A DNA stretch of 64,000 nucleotides from Lunularia cruciata (lineage: Eukaryota > Streptophyta > Marchantiopsida > Lunulariales > Lunulariaceae). The stretch spans positions 48,747,473-48,811,472 of the forward strand of contig OX419758.1 in NCBI GenBank assembly GCA_948567375.1, in the 5' to 3' direction. Numbering within the stretch: position 1 is the first letter of the stretch; every line of letters begins with the position of its first letter. The notes beneath the pieces are model-generated. The model was not told the DNA's origin. It saw nothing but the letters and a program-made list of their open reading frames with translations, and made no database searches. The position numbers were made by a program, and so were the translations under genes. This document shows positions 45,701 to 57,591 of the stretch, piece after piece.

Positions 45701-48700
45701 TTCTTGGTGTATTTGCATCGATTAAGCATCATAAGAGCCTTCAAGGATAGGTACTATAAAAAACATTGTCTTCTATAACATAGCAACAGTTGTATTTTTG
45801 GACCTGCTAAGTTCCGCCAGAGTACTTTTATTCGCCCTTTGATCCAGAGCACTTGCAATCCTCTTCAAGACATTATAACCCTGGTAAACATCAAACAAAT
45901 GAATCAATGTTCCTTCATATTAAAGGGTATGTAATCACTTCTATACAACTTCTATCTCAAAATGCAAACAGATTTTAGCCATCTCCTGGGAGTGCTAGTT
46001 CATTTCTATCTAGATTGTGTTTGGAACCGATTCCAACGAAGAATGATATGAATAGTGAGGTAGGACTGATCGGACCCTGAGAATTGTGGACTTGCTGAGC
46101 TTGCCGAGAGGCATCTTCCTAGCATCATAACCTGAAGCAAGAAACCTGAAGGTTTAGGGCTCTGAGTTACTACATAAAAGAGACCATTGACGTGTCCGTC
46201 TTGCTCAAATAAAGAAAAATTACTCAGCAACCACTGATGGACTATCTTAACCACGCTACTACCTCATCGCTTTTGTTCAAAACTCCTCTAGCAAATGTTA
46301 CGATTGGGGAAGTAATTTCGGCCAAGACCGAGCCAAGAACTCAAAGTGCACTCCTAGTATTTTGTTTGCTTGCGAAAAAATCTTGAAGAAGGTGATAAAG
46401 AAAGACAATTACGACTTCCAGCGCAGGACATGCAGTATCACAGCAACTACCGGCTCGGTATTACCAACCCTGTACAAATAGTATCCAGTTGATTTACCTA
46501 TTTCCATCATCTGTTGCTTCATCATGTTCATGTTGCAAATAAGCGATACTAGCTTCTCGACTTCCGCTTTAAGTTTGCTCGGTCCTCTGGGCTTCTTAGA
46601 CCCAATGGTGGTGTCAATAGCCTTAGCTGCCTGCCCAGGAAAACAGTAAATTTAAGCGGGGAGATTCTGAATCTGATGAGAGATTTGAGTTTCGAGTTTT
46701 AAGTTCATCAACCACGAAACTTACATCTGGTGTCTCATCTGGTGCTTCATAATCCATCTCCAACCAGGTGTATTTGCCAGTGCAAGCCTCAAAATTGTGT
46801 CGTTCGTCCCACCGGTTTTTCGTCTTGGCGAAAAAAACCTCTTTGAATTGATTTGTGGCCTCCCATAGAGATGTGAGAGCAAGAAGCTTGGTTTGTCCTT
46901 TTGCGCCGACTCTTCCCCATCTCGTGAAGACGTAAAACTTACCACCTCCATCTGCCTCTGCAAAACAAGATTTCAGACGAGCAATCCCCCTAACTTGGAA
47001 TAATAAAAAACGGATAAAATTATCAGGAGCTTGAAATGATTAGAATTGATAAAATTATCAATTGAACAATTACATATGGGACGCAGTGAATCACCTCATC
47101 AAAGGATTATTTATTCTGCGTTACAAATATTTATTTGCTTTTTGATTTTTGTTTTGTATTATGTATACAAAAAGTCAGTCCATATACTGACTATCCATGC
47201 GGTAAAGTGTGACCTCATGGTCTGGTCAACCAATTTCAGGTTGCTCTGTGTTGAGTTGGTTTCCCTAAGAGCATTGTCTCTTAACTCAACTTGTATGCGA
47301 GTTAGTTGTGTTATAACACTTGCAGCATAACGAGCTTGGTCGGATTGATAGCGATATATTTGAAATATTTGAAAAGCACGATGAGGTACAATACATTCTG
47401 TTAGTTTAATTAATCTCTAGTTTAGAGACTTCCCTTGTTTTTAAAGTTTTGTTAGAATCCTCTAGAAGCCCTACTAAATATCTTCTACTTAGAGTAAAGA
47501 GGAGCGTAACCCTAATTAGTGTTAAGCAAAGCAACCCCTTACGGTTTGCTGAAGTGTATATAAGAGTGCTTTCTGCTCCTGTTTCAATTAGTTCTTCAAC
47601 AAGGGTGATTCCCAACACCTCTTCCTTGCATTTCGTGAAGTCCTGAGTTGCCTAACATCATCTCAGGATTATCTTTTGATATCTCAATATTAGAGGCTAC
47701 TAGTGGTGCGTGAGAGAACCTACTTGATGCTTGTGAGCTGTGATACAAAGAGAGAGGTCTAGTATTGCAGTAGTGATGTCTGATACATCAGAGATAAGAG
47801 GGAGTGATAAACCTTCCACTTCAAAGAGTAGGAAGCATGGTTCTTATCACATTCTAATAACTTAGGTCTAGTCTTCTACAAAATTTATTTAAATAACAAA
47901 CGCATTATGCCATACCTCCTGCACTTATGAGGTCCATGTGGGTGACCTAGATGGTACTCAAGTGACGATGATGATTATCACAATCTGCTGATCCTGTTTT
48001 CTCAAGGTATAGATGGTAACTTGTACAAGGTATGTCATAATATTCTAGCTTAGTCTCCAATATGTGCATGCTATACAGTCGACATAAGAGAAGCAGGTGT
48101 ATCCCTTCCAGTGGCACAACAGGACATGAATGATGCTTCAACAATCATGCTTAAATATCCTTCTTCCTGAGGTTGTTCATGTACTTTTCCAATAGAGTTG
48201 GAAGGTCATACATGGATCTTTCCGTGCGTTAGAAGCCGTACCTAAAGCTTGGACCACATAGAATTTGTTGTTGTTCCCACCCACATTGGTCTGGTTGAGC
48301 ATCGCATCGAATACTTCATCACCCTTCACACAACATATAGAATAAGTAGATTAACAGAAAATGCTCTTCTGTAATAATGTATTCACGCCTACCAGCTCAT
48401 CATCGGGTCTGTGTGACAATCTGTTCAGTCTCTTCAATTCGAAAAGAGAGACTGAGTAAGTTCCAAAGCTCAGAACGAAAATTCATGTACGTTGTTGCTT
48501 ATTCTTATTTAAGCTTCTTATCGGTTTTTTTGCATATGACCTATTATTGTGATCAACCATGATGACGAATGGCCCAGATCAAAGACAGAAAATTCTCGAA
48601 TACTTTCCGCAAAGAAATTTGATAAAGTTGAGTAACAAGGTTTTCTGGTCATTTATGAATACCTAATATCATGAGCACAAGTACCAAAGGAGCTACACTT

Positions 48701-51700
48701 TCCAGCATAAACTGTATATGTTAGATAGATGTTAGATATCTTGCACTCAATTTCGTTGGTGTAGAAACCCCAATTGATCTTGATCCTAATTCTTTTTGAA
48801 ACACAGCGTTTTGAAGATTACATACCGGAGGAGAATCCGGGGAAAGATGGATGCAGCGAAATCGAAGTGGGAAATATGCGGAAATGAATGCAGAGAATAA
48901 AAGGAGAGGAAAAGAAATGTGCAACAAGAGTTTTCAGGACAAAGTTTACTCCTTGCGTGGGAAAGAGAAAGTCGAAGGTGAAGAAAAATGACAACAGCGC
49001 AGGTACGGCTCACGATTATCAACAGCAACAGCACGTAATTTGAAAAACTCATAGAGATTGCTATGAGATTCACAAAGAAACGTCACTGAGACTATAGTAA
49101 GGTTTCGGAGGATGGACTAATATGTTGAAGTACGCAGTAACCCATGAACTATCAAAAACAATAGCAAGGGAGTGATGACCACCGAATAACAACCGCTACC
49201 CATTGACTTCTTCATCGGCATTGACAAATATTAGCTCATGTTTCATTCATTAATGGGTCCCCGCGACAATTTGTGTCAACTTTCGCCAAGTGAGAAGCAG
49301 ATATAGTACTGCGTTGATTAACATGCAGAGGCACGGAAGCATTCTCCACCTTCCAAAGAATAAAAGGATGTTAGAAGAAACAAGGGGAAGCTAAGTATAT
49401 AACACGTATTTCGGATGTAGGGGTATCGCAGAAAGGCATCACGAGCAAGAGAGCGATACATGGGAGAAATCTAGACGCACCATCAGGGGGGTTGACAATG
49501 AAGGTTAGAAAGCGGGAGTAAGGGGTGGTGAGGTAGCTGCTAGAATAAATGGTCCTATCAAATAGCAACGCACGAGACGAACGAAAGGAAACGACGACAA
49601 TGGAGGAAAGAAAGAGAGAGCTACTAATGGCAACTGATGCAAGTGAAGAATGAACAGTGGAATTGAACCATCTTTTTGAGGTAAAACGCTACTTGCAGAC
49701 TGTAAGTCTTGGGAGTCTACAAATGTGAAAGAAATGGATGAAACGCCAAATGTGACCGTCAGGTCACATTTGGCGTCAAAAGGTCTTAAACAGACTGCAT
49801 ATGTAAAGTGCATTAAATACATACAAGAGCAAACTGAATAATTAAACATTCCAGCAGATGAGCGTCACTGGCAAGAAAGACGAAAACAGAGAAGTGTTGA
49901 AGCACCGCACGCAGAACATCAGAAGTTAGGAAAGAAATGATAGCAAACAGGGGGAGCAAACACGAAGGAGGCATATTAGGAAAGGCGATGCAGGGACACA
50001 CTATAAGGACCACAACTTCAAAAGAGCAGCAGGTAGGTGTCACGAGCAAGGGAAAGCAAAGGAAAGTCACCACCACACAGGCTGCAGAATCTACATGAGA
50101 GCATCCTCGGCATATATATAGGTATACGAGAACAGAAGCCATTCTGTGAACGGGTTATCCAGAACTCATGAAGTGCAAATCATCGGTAAGCAAGATGTAC
50201 ATAATTCACAAAGCTAGAAATCCATAAGGTAGAATGCATCGAATGTAACTTGAAGCAAAGGCATAATTGAAACAAATTGAGAATAACATATGGCTAACAG
50301 ACTAGTAAACCACCATGAAATCGAAAACTCTATGCAAACAACTGCAAGAAATAGGTAACGCTATGTAAAAGACAGCCAGTAAGCAGTGCGTGAACGATAA
50401 AAATAAAAACGTGGGCTGGAGTCGGGTAGGAACACTGTATACACAAGAGATTCCATGAATCAGGTAAAGTGCGAAGGAAAAATAATAGGGAGGGAATTAG
50501 CTGGGGAATGGAGGAGTGGAACAAAGCGAGAGCTATAGGATGGTGTGGCTGCAGAAACCTGTCGAAGTGTAACAGGGTAATGAGAGCAAACCGAAAAAGG
50601 ACAGGATATAAAGTATATCACAACAAGCGCTATGGACGCTTGAGTCCTGAGACTCTAAACAGCAAAAGGGGAAGCAGAAGGCGGCCATAGTAAACCTTCA
50701 CGAAAACACCAGCAACTTCATCAATGCCTCACGCAGTGCTGAAGTAGCTGAGCAATTGTCAGTACCCCTCATACCGAGTTTCTGCTCAAAAACTCAGGAG
50801 TGCCAAGGTAAACTCGGTTGCTCCTCTAAAGTGCCGCTCAAAAGTAATGGGAATGTCAAAAAGAACAGAGGTGGAAGTGTGGAAAGCAAGGGCAAGCCAA
50901 AGTGCAGGCACACACTTATGCGCTGGAGTCTTAACTGCATAATGAGGATCAGTCCAGAAAGAAAAGAATCCACATGAGTGAGATGAGGGAAGAAACCGAC
51001 ACATACCTGATGGATCCCTGAAATCACAAACATTCATTAGTAGAGAGAAAGTCCAGGACACAACAATGAAAAAGAGTCAAGCAGAGGTTCGCTAGTGATA
51101 CGAGAGTGGAGCAAGAAAACTTCAGCACTGCACGGGAAGGGGATGAGTCAACTGAAACGGGAAAAGCAGAGGTGGAGTGAATTAAGGTGAAGGTGAAGTA
51201 TACAGTATATATATGAATTCAGAAGTCAAGAAGGACTCCCAAACAACAGTGCGATATACAGGCCTCCGGGAAAAATATATACAATATAAAAATAAATATA
51301 AAAATATAAAATATATATCCTCGGCATATATAGGTATACGAGAACAGAAGCCGTTCTGGGAACAGGTTATCCAGAACTCATGAATTGCAAATGATTAGTA
51401 AGCAAGATGTCCATGATTCACGATGCTAGAATAGTGAGAAATCCATAGTGTAGAATGCATCGAATGTAACTTGAAGCCTCGGCATATATTTGCATTTCAA
51501 TCATCTCAGGTGACTTTCTTTACCTCCATAGTCTAGTTTCTCATATATTCATTCATGGAGGGATTACAACCATCTTACAGCATGTCATAAAGGCTGATCA
51601 AGTTATCCTCACCTCCTCAAGAACGTGACAATTATTTTTTATATCATCAGGTAAATGTGAATCCAAAATAGCTCGTCCTTTCTTGGTTGCCGTGACTATC

Positions 51701-52885
51701 TTTTTGTCCTCTTCTTCATCGTCTCCACCTGAATGAAATGTCATGTCATGTCTTACTTGTATGTGCAAGGAAGAAACGTAACTTGTTCATAAGATCGTGT
51801 TATACGAAATTATTATTATGATAATCTGGCAAGATTTGCTGGACAAATGAAAAGAATCACCAAACATTGGAGATGTTTGTAGTGAAATCAAAATCGAAAA
51901 AAAACTTAGGCAACAGAGGAAAGCAAACTAGATTGCACTCAAAATGGTCTAGTGACGAAAATAAAGGTCAAGATTTTCAAAATATACCAGGAGCTGACCT
52001 AAAACTTACAGACCAGCGGCGAAAGTATGAGCCGATTTGCTTTGTGTTACTCAGGACCTGCCTGAAAAGTACTGCAAACAAATTCCTGGAGCAGTCTGAA
52101 ATATAGTCTTACCTGTAGCGTCTGCTTTTGCTTTGTCCTGGGATTTCAATTTAGCAATCAATCTCTTTTTGAGTGCTGCCTTGGCTCCAGCTGCAGAGCA
52201 TCCAAGATCAGCTAAAATATCCTTGAGTTCAGTCACCAGCAGGCCTTCAACATCGTCGATCTTTACCCGTTTTGAAGCAGTTTGGTCAGCGGTTTGATCG
52301 TTATCTCTTGCATGGATCTTCTTACCCTTTCCATTGGGATCATCCTGCAGAAAATTGTTCAAGACGATGGAAACATTCTGAGTGAAGCACGAGATTTTTC
52401 ACCAGAAAAACATATTTTGTGTCACTCTTCGTAATCGTTGCAATTTTCTCACCTTTTTATCCTCTGCTGATTTATTGACCTCTTTGGAACCTGAAGCTGT
52501 TCCATTGCTAGCCTCTTTGTCTTCCTTCTCTTCAATTTCGATTGCTTCATCAAGTCGAGCTACCTGTAATCCATGCAAACAACATGGCGAGTGATAAGTG
52601 AGGAGAAAAGCGGATTATAAACACGATTAAGTTTCGGTGAAGCTTTGGAGAGTTGCTATTGCTCTCCTTTCATTGTGGTAACTATAGGTCTGATCAATCT
52701 ATAGAGGAAAGGACACCACCGAGCATCACTAGACAAGAAGGGACGACTATAAATCGTATGCTGAACTACATAGTGACCGTTTAACTCAAGTTAGAAATTA
52801 CCAAGGCAGGTTTTAGCCCGGAAGTGTCAAGCCCACGTTTAGCTAGCTCACCTCGGAGCTCTTGCACTCTCAACTTGTTTGACAT
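42781..52885 (-). CDS. PARP2: Poly(ADP-ribose) polymerase 2, plant type
   Basis: Nineteen exons join in frame to 658 codons plus stop: 52802-52885, 52453-52563, 52113-52344, 51613-51728, 48242-48323, 46725-46957, 46498-46630, 46076-46131, 45804-45880, 45284-45330, 45092-45141, 44824-44889, 44572-44652, 44345-44455, 43974-44049, 43626-43768, 43416-43489, 43066-43171, 42781-42879. The enzyme adds ADP-ribose chains to proteins at DNA breaks in the nucleus. It has a SAP motif at residues 1-34 ([18 protein letters not shown]), a second near 97-130, a WGR domain at about 170-285 ([16 protein letters not shown]), the helical regulatory domain at about 318-450, and the catalytic domain to the end. 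The H-Y-E triad is His505 (LLWHGSR), Tyr539 ([10 protein letters not shown]) and Glu633 (LLYNEYIVY). Two SAP motifs mark plant PARP2. The length is close to that of Arabidopsis PARP2. Intron 4 is 3.3 kb and contains repeats; intron 5 is 1.3 kb. Exon 8 uses an unusual GTCCGA donor. Confidence 0.95.
47450..47657 (+). mobile_element. Possible small solo LTR in PARP2 intron 5
   Basis: About 208 bases with inverted ends TGTTAG ... CTAACA and a TATA-like TGTATATAAGAG near 47560. It resembles a Ty1/copia-type LTR. There is no target duplication, no second copy in the window and no internal region, so the call is weak. Confidence 0.3.
48324..51612 (-). mobile_element. Repeat-filled intron 4 of PARP2
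   Basis: This intron is more than twenty times longer than most others in the gene. Its right part (about 50104-51290) is an inverted copy of the inner region of the 30384-31868 element. A 158-base segment starting CCTCGGCATATAT lies at both sides of that copy (50104-50254 and 51319-51476), and the first 13 bases recur at 51477. The part at about 48.7-50.1 kb is a different purine-rich sequence of unknown origin; it contains a perfect 15-base inverted repeat at 49743-49776. No coding region was recognised. Confidence 0.6.
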
Positions 52886-54070
52886 CTCAGCTCACGGTTC
52901 GGAGGACTACAGACGCAAAGGTTATGTCAGCCATTCACAGGGATAATACATTCACCTCACTGTCTATTCAGCTTAAGGAACACAAAACTTCGAGCTTTCC
53001 CAATTAGATCTACCCTATTATGAGAACTCGGTGGGATTTAGAGATATATGTGCAGTGATGCACATGATTTCCTTCAAAACATCTATACGTAGTCGATAGA
53101 TAGCAACGGAAAGAAATGATCTGTTCGTTCCTCGATAAACAGGTTAGAGCTTACACAAGGAGAGTCGGAAGGTAAACAGAGAGGAAGACAGACGGATGTC
53201 TATCGTTGTCAAATACATCAAGCCTCAACCCTGACGCAGTACAAATTCGATGGAATAGAACGCTCCAAAGGAGAGAGTAGCCCCGTAATCGGAATACAAA
53301 CGCCTGAACATAAATGTCGAGAGGGCTGAACTAAGGTCATAAACATTGAGGTGCTTATTACTGAGTTTTGATTTCTGATGCATTACTCAGGTTGTAAAAG
53401 TCACCATTTTCTTCACTTCTCATGAAAACAACACTTAATCAACGATTCAAAATTTGCATATTCGTTGTACACAGCTTACATATATATTCGTAGAGGAAAG
53501 GAAAAGTTTCTTACACTTCCTGTAGACCTGATCGCGCTCCGAGTACTATCGTGTCCTCACGTTATGAGCTAGTCAACTTTGTGCAGAGTAGATTGGACGC
53601 TGGGAGCGCATATACATTATCCAAGCAGGGTTAACAATATGATTGGGCATAAGTACGCTGCCATTCAATCAGTTAAAGAAAGATCTAGAAGCAGATGAAC
53701 AATTTACCAAAAAGTTCTTCACAGTCGCAGAAGAATTGATTAGGTGAATGCTATCCTTCATTCACTACGCTCTGTCCTCGGGCTCCCCTCTCCTTTTCAT
53801 CAAGGAGATCGTATTGCAGACCAAATGCCGAAGCGGTCTCAATCTTGGTAGATCTCCACAGCTTTAGATATTGCTGCAAGATCACATGTAACTAGCAACG
53901 AATAAACCTGCGAAGATCTTCACAGGCTCAAGGCAGCTCTGGTGCCAGCATGAACATCGAGGCGTTTCCCTGTTCATACAAGAACGCCGAGGAGAATATT
54001 CACTTTCATTCGTTCCCCTGTTTAAAATAAGCCGCTTATCACCGTTCTGAGTGACAGTAAATGAAGGAGG
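52886..54070. other. Upstream region of PARP2
   Basis: Should contain the PARP2 promoter and 5' untranslated region. No further gene was recognised, and no TATA box could be placed with confidence. Confidence 0.35.
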
Positions 54071-54296
54071 AAGAGAGAAAAGGCGAGCGCGTATCAAACA
54101 CGACGGATGGGAAGACCCAATCAAGCCGTAGTGACTGTAAAGAGAGAAAAGGCGAGCGCGTATCAAACAACGGACGGGAATACCCAATCAAGCAGTACAA
54201 AAGAAAGACAAAACAGATAAAATTGGGCTAGACTCCAATAGTATCGAGATACGAGAAATCTGCTCCTTGCACCTAAGATATCCTAGCACAATAGAT
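54071..54296 (-). mobile_element. 5'-truncated copy of the RLE-type LINE (3' tail only)
   Basis: It matches the last bases of the LINE at 55722-59040 (GCACCTAAGATATCC, GGGAAGACCCAATCAAGC). The tail unit with GGCGAGCGCGTATCAAAC and GACGGATGGGAAGACCC occurs twice in tandem (about 54072-54140 and 54141-54195). Tail repeats of this kind are known from several LINE groups that lack poly(A). Confidence 0.65.
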
Positions 54297-54320
54297 GCGT
54301 GCTATGGCTGGAGCTCTCAA

Positions 54321-55546
54321 TAGGGGGTTTTAGAAATAGTTATACTAAGTTTCATAACTTTTCATACATATAGTTACCATGCGTTCACTAAATGGGTACG
54401 GCGTGTTACCGTTACCGGGGGATAGAAAAGGTATCATTACGGAGTTTGGGCCTTATTACTAGCACAGTCCATATGAGGTGGTTCGTTTGGGCCTTATTAC
54501 TAGCACAGTCCATATGAGGTGGTTCGTGAAAAATAAGGAATAAGGAATTTTCCGTTATCACTCCGTAGTGCATTGATAACGTATTAGGGTTAATAAAGTT
54601 TATCATTATGGAGTTCGGGCCTTATTACTAGCACAGTCCATATGAGGTGGTTCGTGAAAAATAAGGAATAAGGAATTTTCCGTTATCACTCCGTAGTGCA
54701 TTGATAACGTATTAGGGTTAATAAAGTTTATCGTTTAGGGTTAGAGTGAAAGTGGCGGCCACCAAAGGGAGTATCCATGATATTTGAAAACACACATGGT
54801 AATCAAAAGTTGACAAATTTACGCACTAGACGACCGAGGCCACCAAAGAGAGCATCCATGATGTTCGAGAATACCCATGGTAATCAAAAGTTGACAAATT
54901 TATGCACTAGACGAGCGGGTACACGATTTATATGGGATTTAATATGTTAATTTAGGATGAAATGTGAGCATACATTGTAATCAGGTTTTTGCTAAAAAGA
55001 TTTGCACTTTTGGAGTAAAATTCTTTGATCTCCAATTAATTTCTTGGTTGCCGTAAGATGATGCAAATAATTTTCAATAACTCGTGCTATCTCCCTCACC
55101 ACACTAATATATATGGATATGAACCAACACACCAATGCAAAACTACAAAACCCACCAGTTTAGTTTATTGACAAGAGCATTTGCACAGCATTCGCATTTG
55201 CAGATGGTGAATTTGAATTTGAATAGTTGAGAGCGGCATTTTGGATCCGCCAAAAAAGTTCATAAATGTCACTCTAAGAATCACCCACCAGAAAAACGTT
55301 GCAACTCTCTCAAGAAGCCACATCATCTCTTTTGACAGTCATTTATTTCACTACGGAACTCCTAAACATCCGTAGTATAGCGTCTGATTTTTATAAATGA
55401 ATGCAAATTGCATGTGATATACTGTATAATAATTTATGAAGCGTTCATTTATTAGCACCTCATCTCCCTATAGAGTTCACTAAAATAGTTACGAAGTTTG
55501 TTATTTATCCCGTAGACATCAGTCAAACCTATTTCTGAAAACCCCT
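54321..55546. mobile_element. Candidate DNA transposon with TAGGGGGTTTT / GAAAACCCCTA ends
   Basis: The ends form an inverted repeat of about 20 bases: TAGGGGGTTTTAGAAATAG on the left and the complement of CTATTTCTGAAAACCCCTA on the right, differing by one or two bases. No transposase is present. Inside are two tandem arrays: a 128-base unit starting GGGCCTTATTACTAGCACAG (54489 and 54617, with a 41-base partial copy at 54448) and an 81-base unit starting GGCCACCAAAG (54757 and 54838). No clear target duplication was seen. Confidence 0.55.
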
Positions 55547-55721
55547 AATGTTCTTATTAGAAGACTTATTACCTAGTCAATGAGCTGAACATGAGACTTC
55601 AATTTCTGCTTGAAGCGTCATGAGACTTCAGCTTCTGCTGGAAGCGTCTCCCTATGCCACTAGTGTTTTATCTCTTTACTTTAGTGTATAGTTTACCTCA
55701 TATAGCTTTACCTTACTGAAT
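55547..55721. repeat. Short spacer with a duplicated 28-base unit
   Basis: ATGAGACTTCA followed by TTCTGCT and GAAGCGTC occurs twice in a row (about 55590-55650). Nothing else seen. Confidence 0.4.
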
Positions 55722-55824
55722 AGAAAAAAGGCGACCACGTAGGAAAAACAAAGGATGGGAAGACCCAATCAAGCCGTACAAGGGAGAGACAAAAAAGTAA
55801 CATGGGGCTAAGCCCCAATAGAGT

Positions 55825-56265
55825 CTATATGAGAATCTGCCCTACCGCACCTAAGATATCCAAGCTATGTAAGTTGTACAGTCCACACACAACTGGAGCA
55901 TCCGAAGAAACATCACCTAATGTGATTTCTCTCCTATGGATTGCACCAACCACTGCCCTCTGTATAGCAATGGACACACGTTGTCTAAAATATGCTACAA
56001 AGTATGAGAGTGAGAGTGGTACCCCTTGATGCCTAATATGATAAGCTCTTGTGCACTCCTTGACAAATGTGTCAAATGTTGTGTCCATTGCTCCATATAA
56101 CTCCAAGGCTAGAGGAACAAAGAGGTGACCTTGCTGCATGCCCCTATACTTGGAGACCTTGCGACCTATTGCTTCACTTGCCGCCCATCCAGGGGGATGG
56201 GTAATCACTCCCTCCGAAGCTGTATCCCACGTAGGGTCCGTAACCACAACATCCGCTATTGTCAC
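55825..56265 (-). pseudogene. Endonuclease C-terminus of the RLE-type LINE
   Basis: Open for about 146 codons. It starts within the ADVVVTDPTWDTASEG block, followed by a Lys/Tyr-containing RKVSKYRG and a FVPLALELYG block; this is the order seen in restriction-like endonucleases of early-branching LINEs. It would nick the target DNA in an active element. Confidence 0.65.
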
Positions 56266-57132
56266 CTGATCATCTCAGACCAAGTATAAGTTTGCCTTGA
56301 CACGTGTTGTCTGCAAAGCATACGAACGCTCCCTCCAAGCCAAGTATCCACTCTCTCGTGCCATAGCAAACACAATGTCTCTAATGGCATCATGGGTAGC
56401 TATCCTCTATCCTCCAAAAGAACATCGTGTCATGTGGACAGTTGTTGCATCTAGTGTAGAGCCACACTCACAAGTGAGTAATGAAGATGCATATGGGTAG
56501 ACCAAACCTAGGCGAAACCTCATTATTGTATAGAAAGTACCTGGTGCGAGTCGGAAAGCCCTAATGCACGGTCGAGCTAGGATCCAAGAGCGTGCATCCT
56601 TGCCGGAGCAAGAGCATAGACGTGCTCTAGTAGCCTGAGGAATGGACGAGTCGACTAAGAGAGAATGTAGCGTATGCTCACACTATTGTTCCATCAAGGA
56701 AGAATGTAAACCTCTAGTCCAATCTGATGATAGTGAAGCAAATGGTGGAAAATCCTCTTGTGCTTGTGGGGATAGACTATATCTCGTCTGCCGTAATAAT
56801 GTATGGAGAGAAAAGGATCCTCCCTCCACCTTTGTCACATAAGTCTCCAAAACTGGCCTATCAGCAACCACAAAATGAGAGGAAAGTAGGGGTGCCAAGA
56901 GAGCACAACTACCCAAAAATGCTATAGGTGTCGTCTCCTCCATAGAAAGCAAGCCAACCCCACCACATGATATTGGCAAAGCCATTTTTCTATGTGCCAA
57001 ATCCCCTATCACACACTCAAATGTCCCTTGTCCAATAATATCACCAAAGACTCCCATAATCCTCCTATCAAATGCTCTCACACGTGATAGGAAGGACGGT
57101 GAAGGAGGAATTGTACGGATGAGGTAGGATGG

Positions 57133-57591
57133 TCAACGAGCAATACTGGAAGAGAGTATACCAAATGCCACCTGCGGATCTCCTAGTAATGGAAGGTCAT
57201 CCACATGGAGAACATCCTCTGCAAGGGCAGTGTCTAAGAAGCGTGTGACAAAATCCTCCAATCTTACTGGCACTCCAAGAACACGAAGTCCATCTGTGGA
57301 TGTGATACACCTCTCTAGAAGCTCAAGGTGAGGAGGGATACCTAGAGGAGACCATGCCCTACACTTTGACACCTTGACTCTCAAGCCTACTAGATGTAGC
57401 TTGGTAGTCAAGTAGTCAAAGGCCTGCCTAATCTGATCTACAGGGCCTACAATGTGTGTATCATCTGCCAAGGAGAGAAATACACAACCTGGCATGGCCA
57501 AAGTAGTAGATAAGAGAGTTCTAAAGTGAGCCATGGCAAATAAGGGCCCCCCCAAAGGATCTCCCTTACGTGTACCAACAGCTAACTCCAA
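57133..57591 (-). pseudogene. Reverse transcriptase palm of the RLE-type LINE
   Basis: Open for 152 codons. It holds the GDPLGGPLFA block and the catalytic LADDTHIVGP, in which the usual Tyr before the Asp pair is Ala. It is the most conserved piece of the element. The upstream piece (57760-58305) ends LLDIHPEWVVL, where the first catalytic Asp block would follow; a frame change or stop separates the two. Confidence 0.8.

Noticed and set aside
54733-54741. Telomere-like TTTAGGG
   Set aside because: A single copy inside a repeat unit, not an array.
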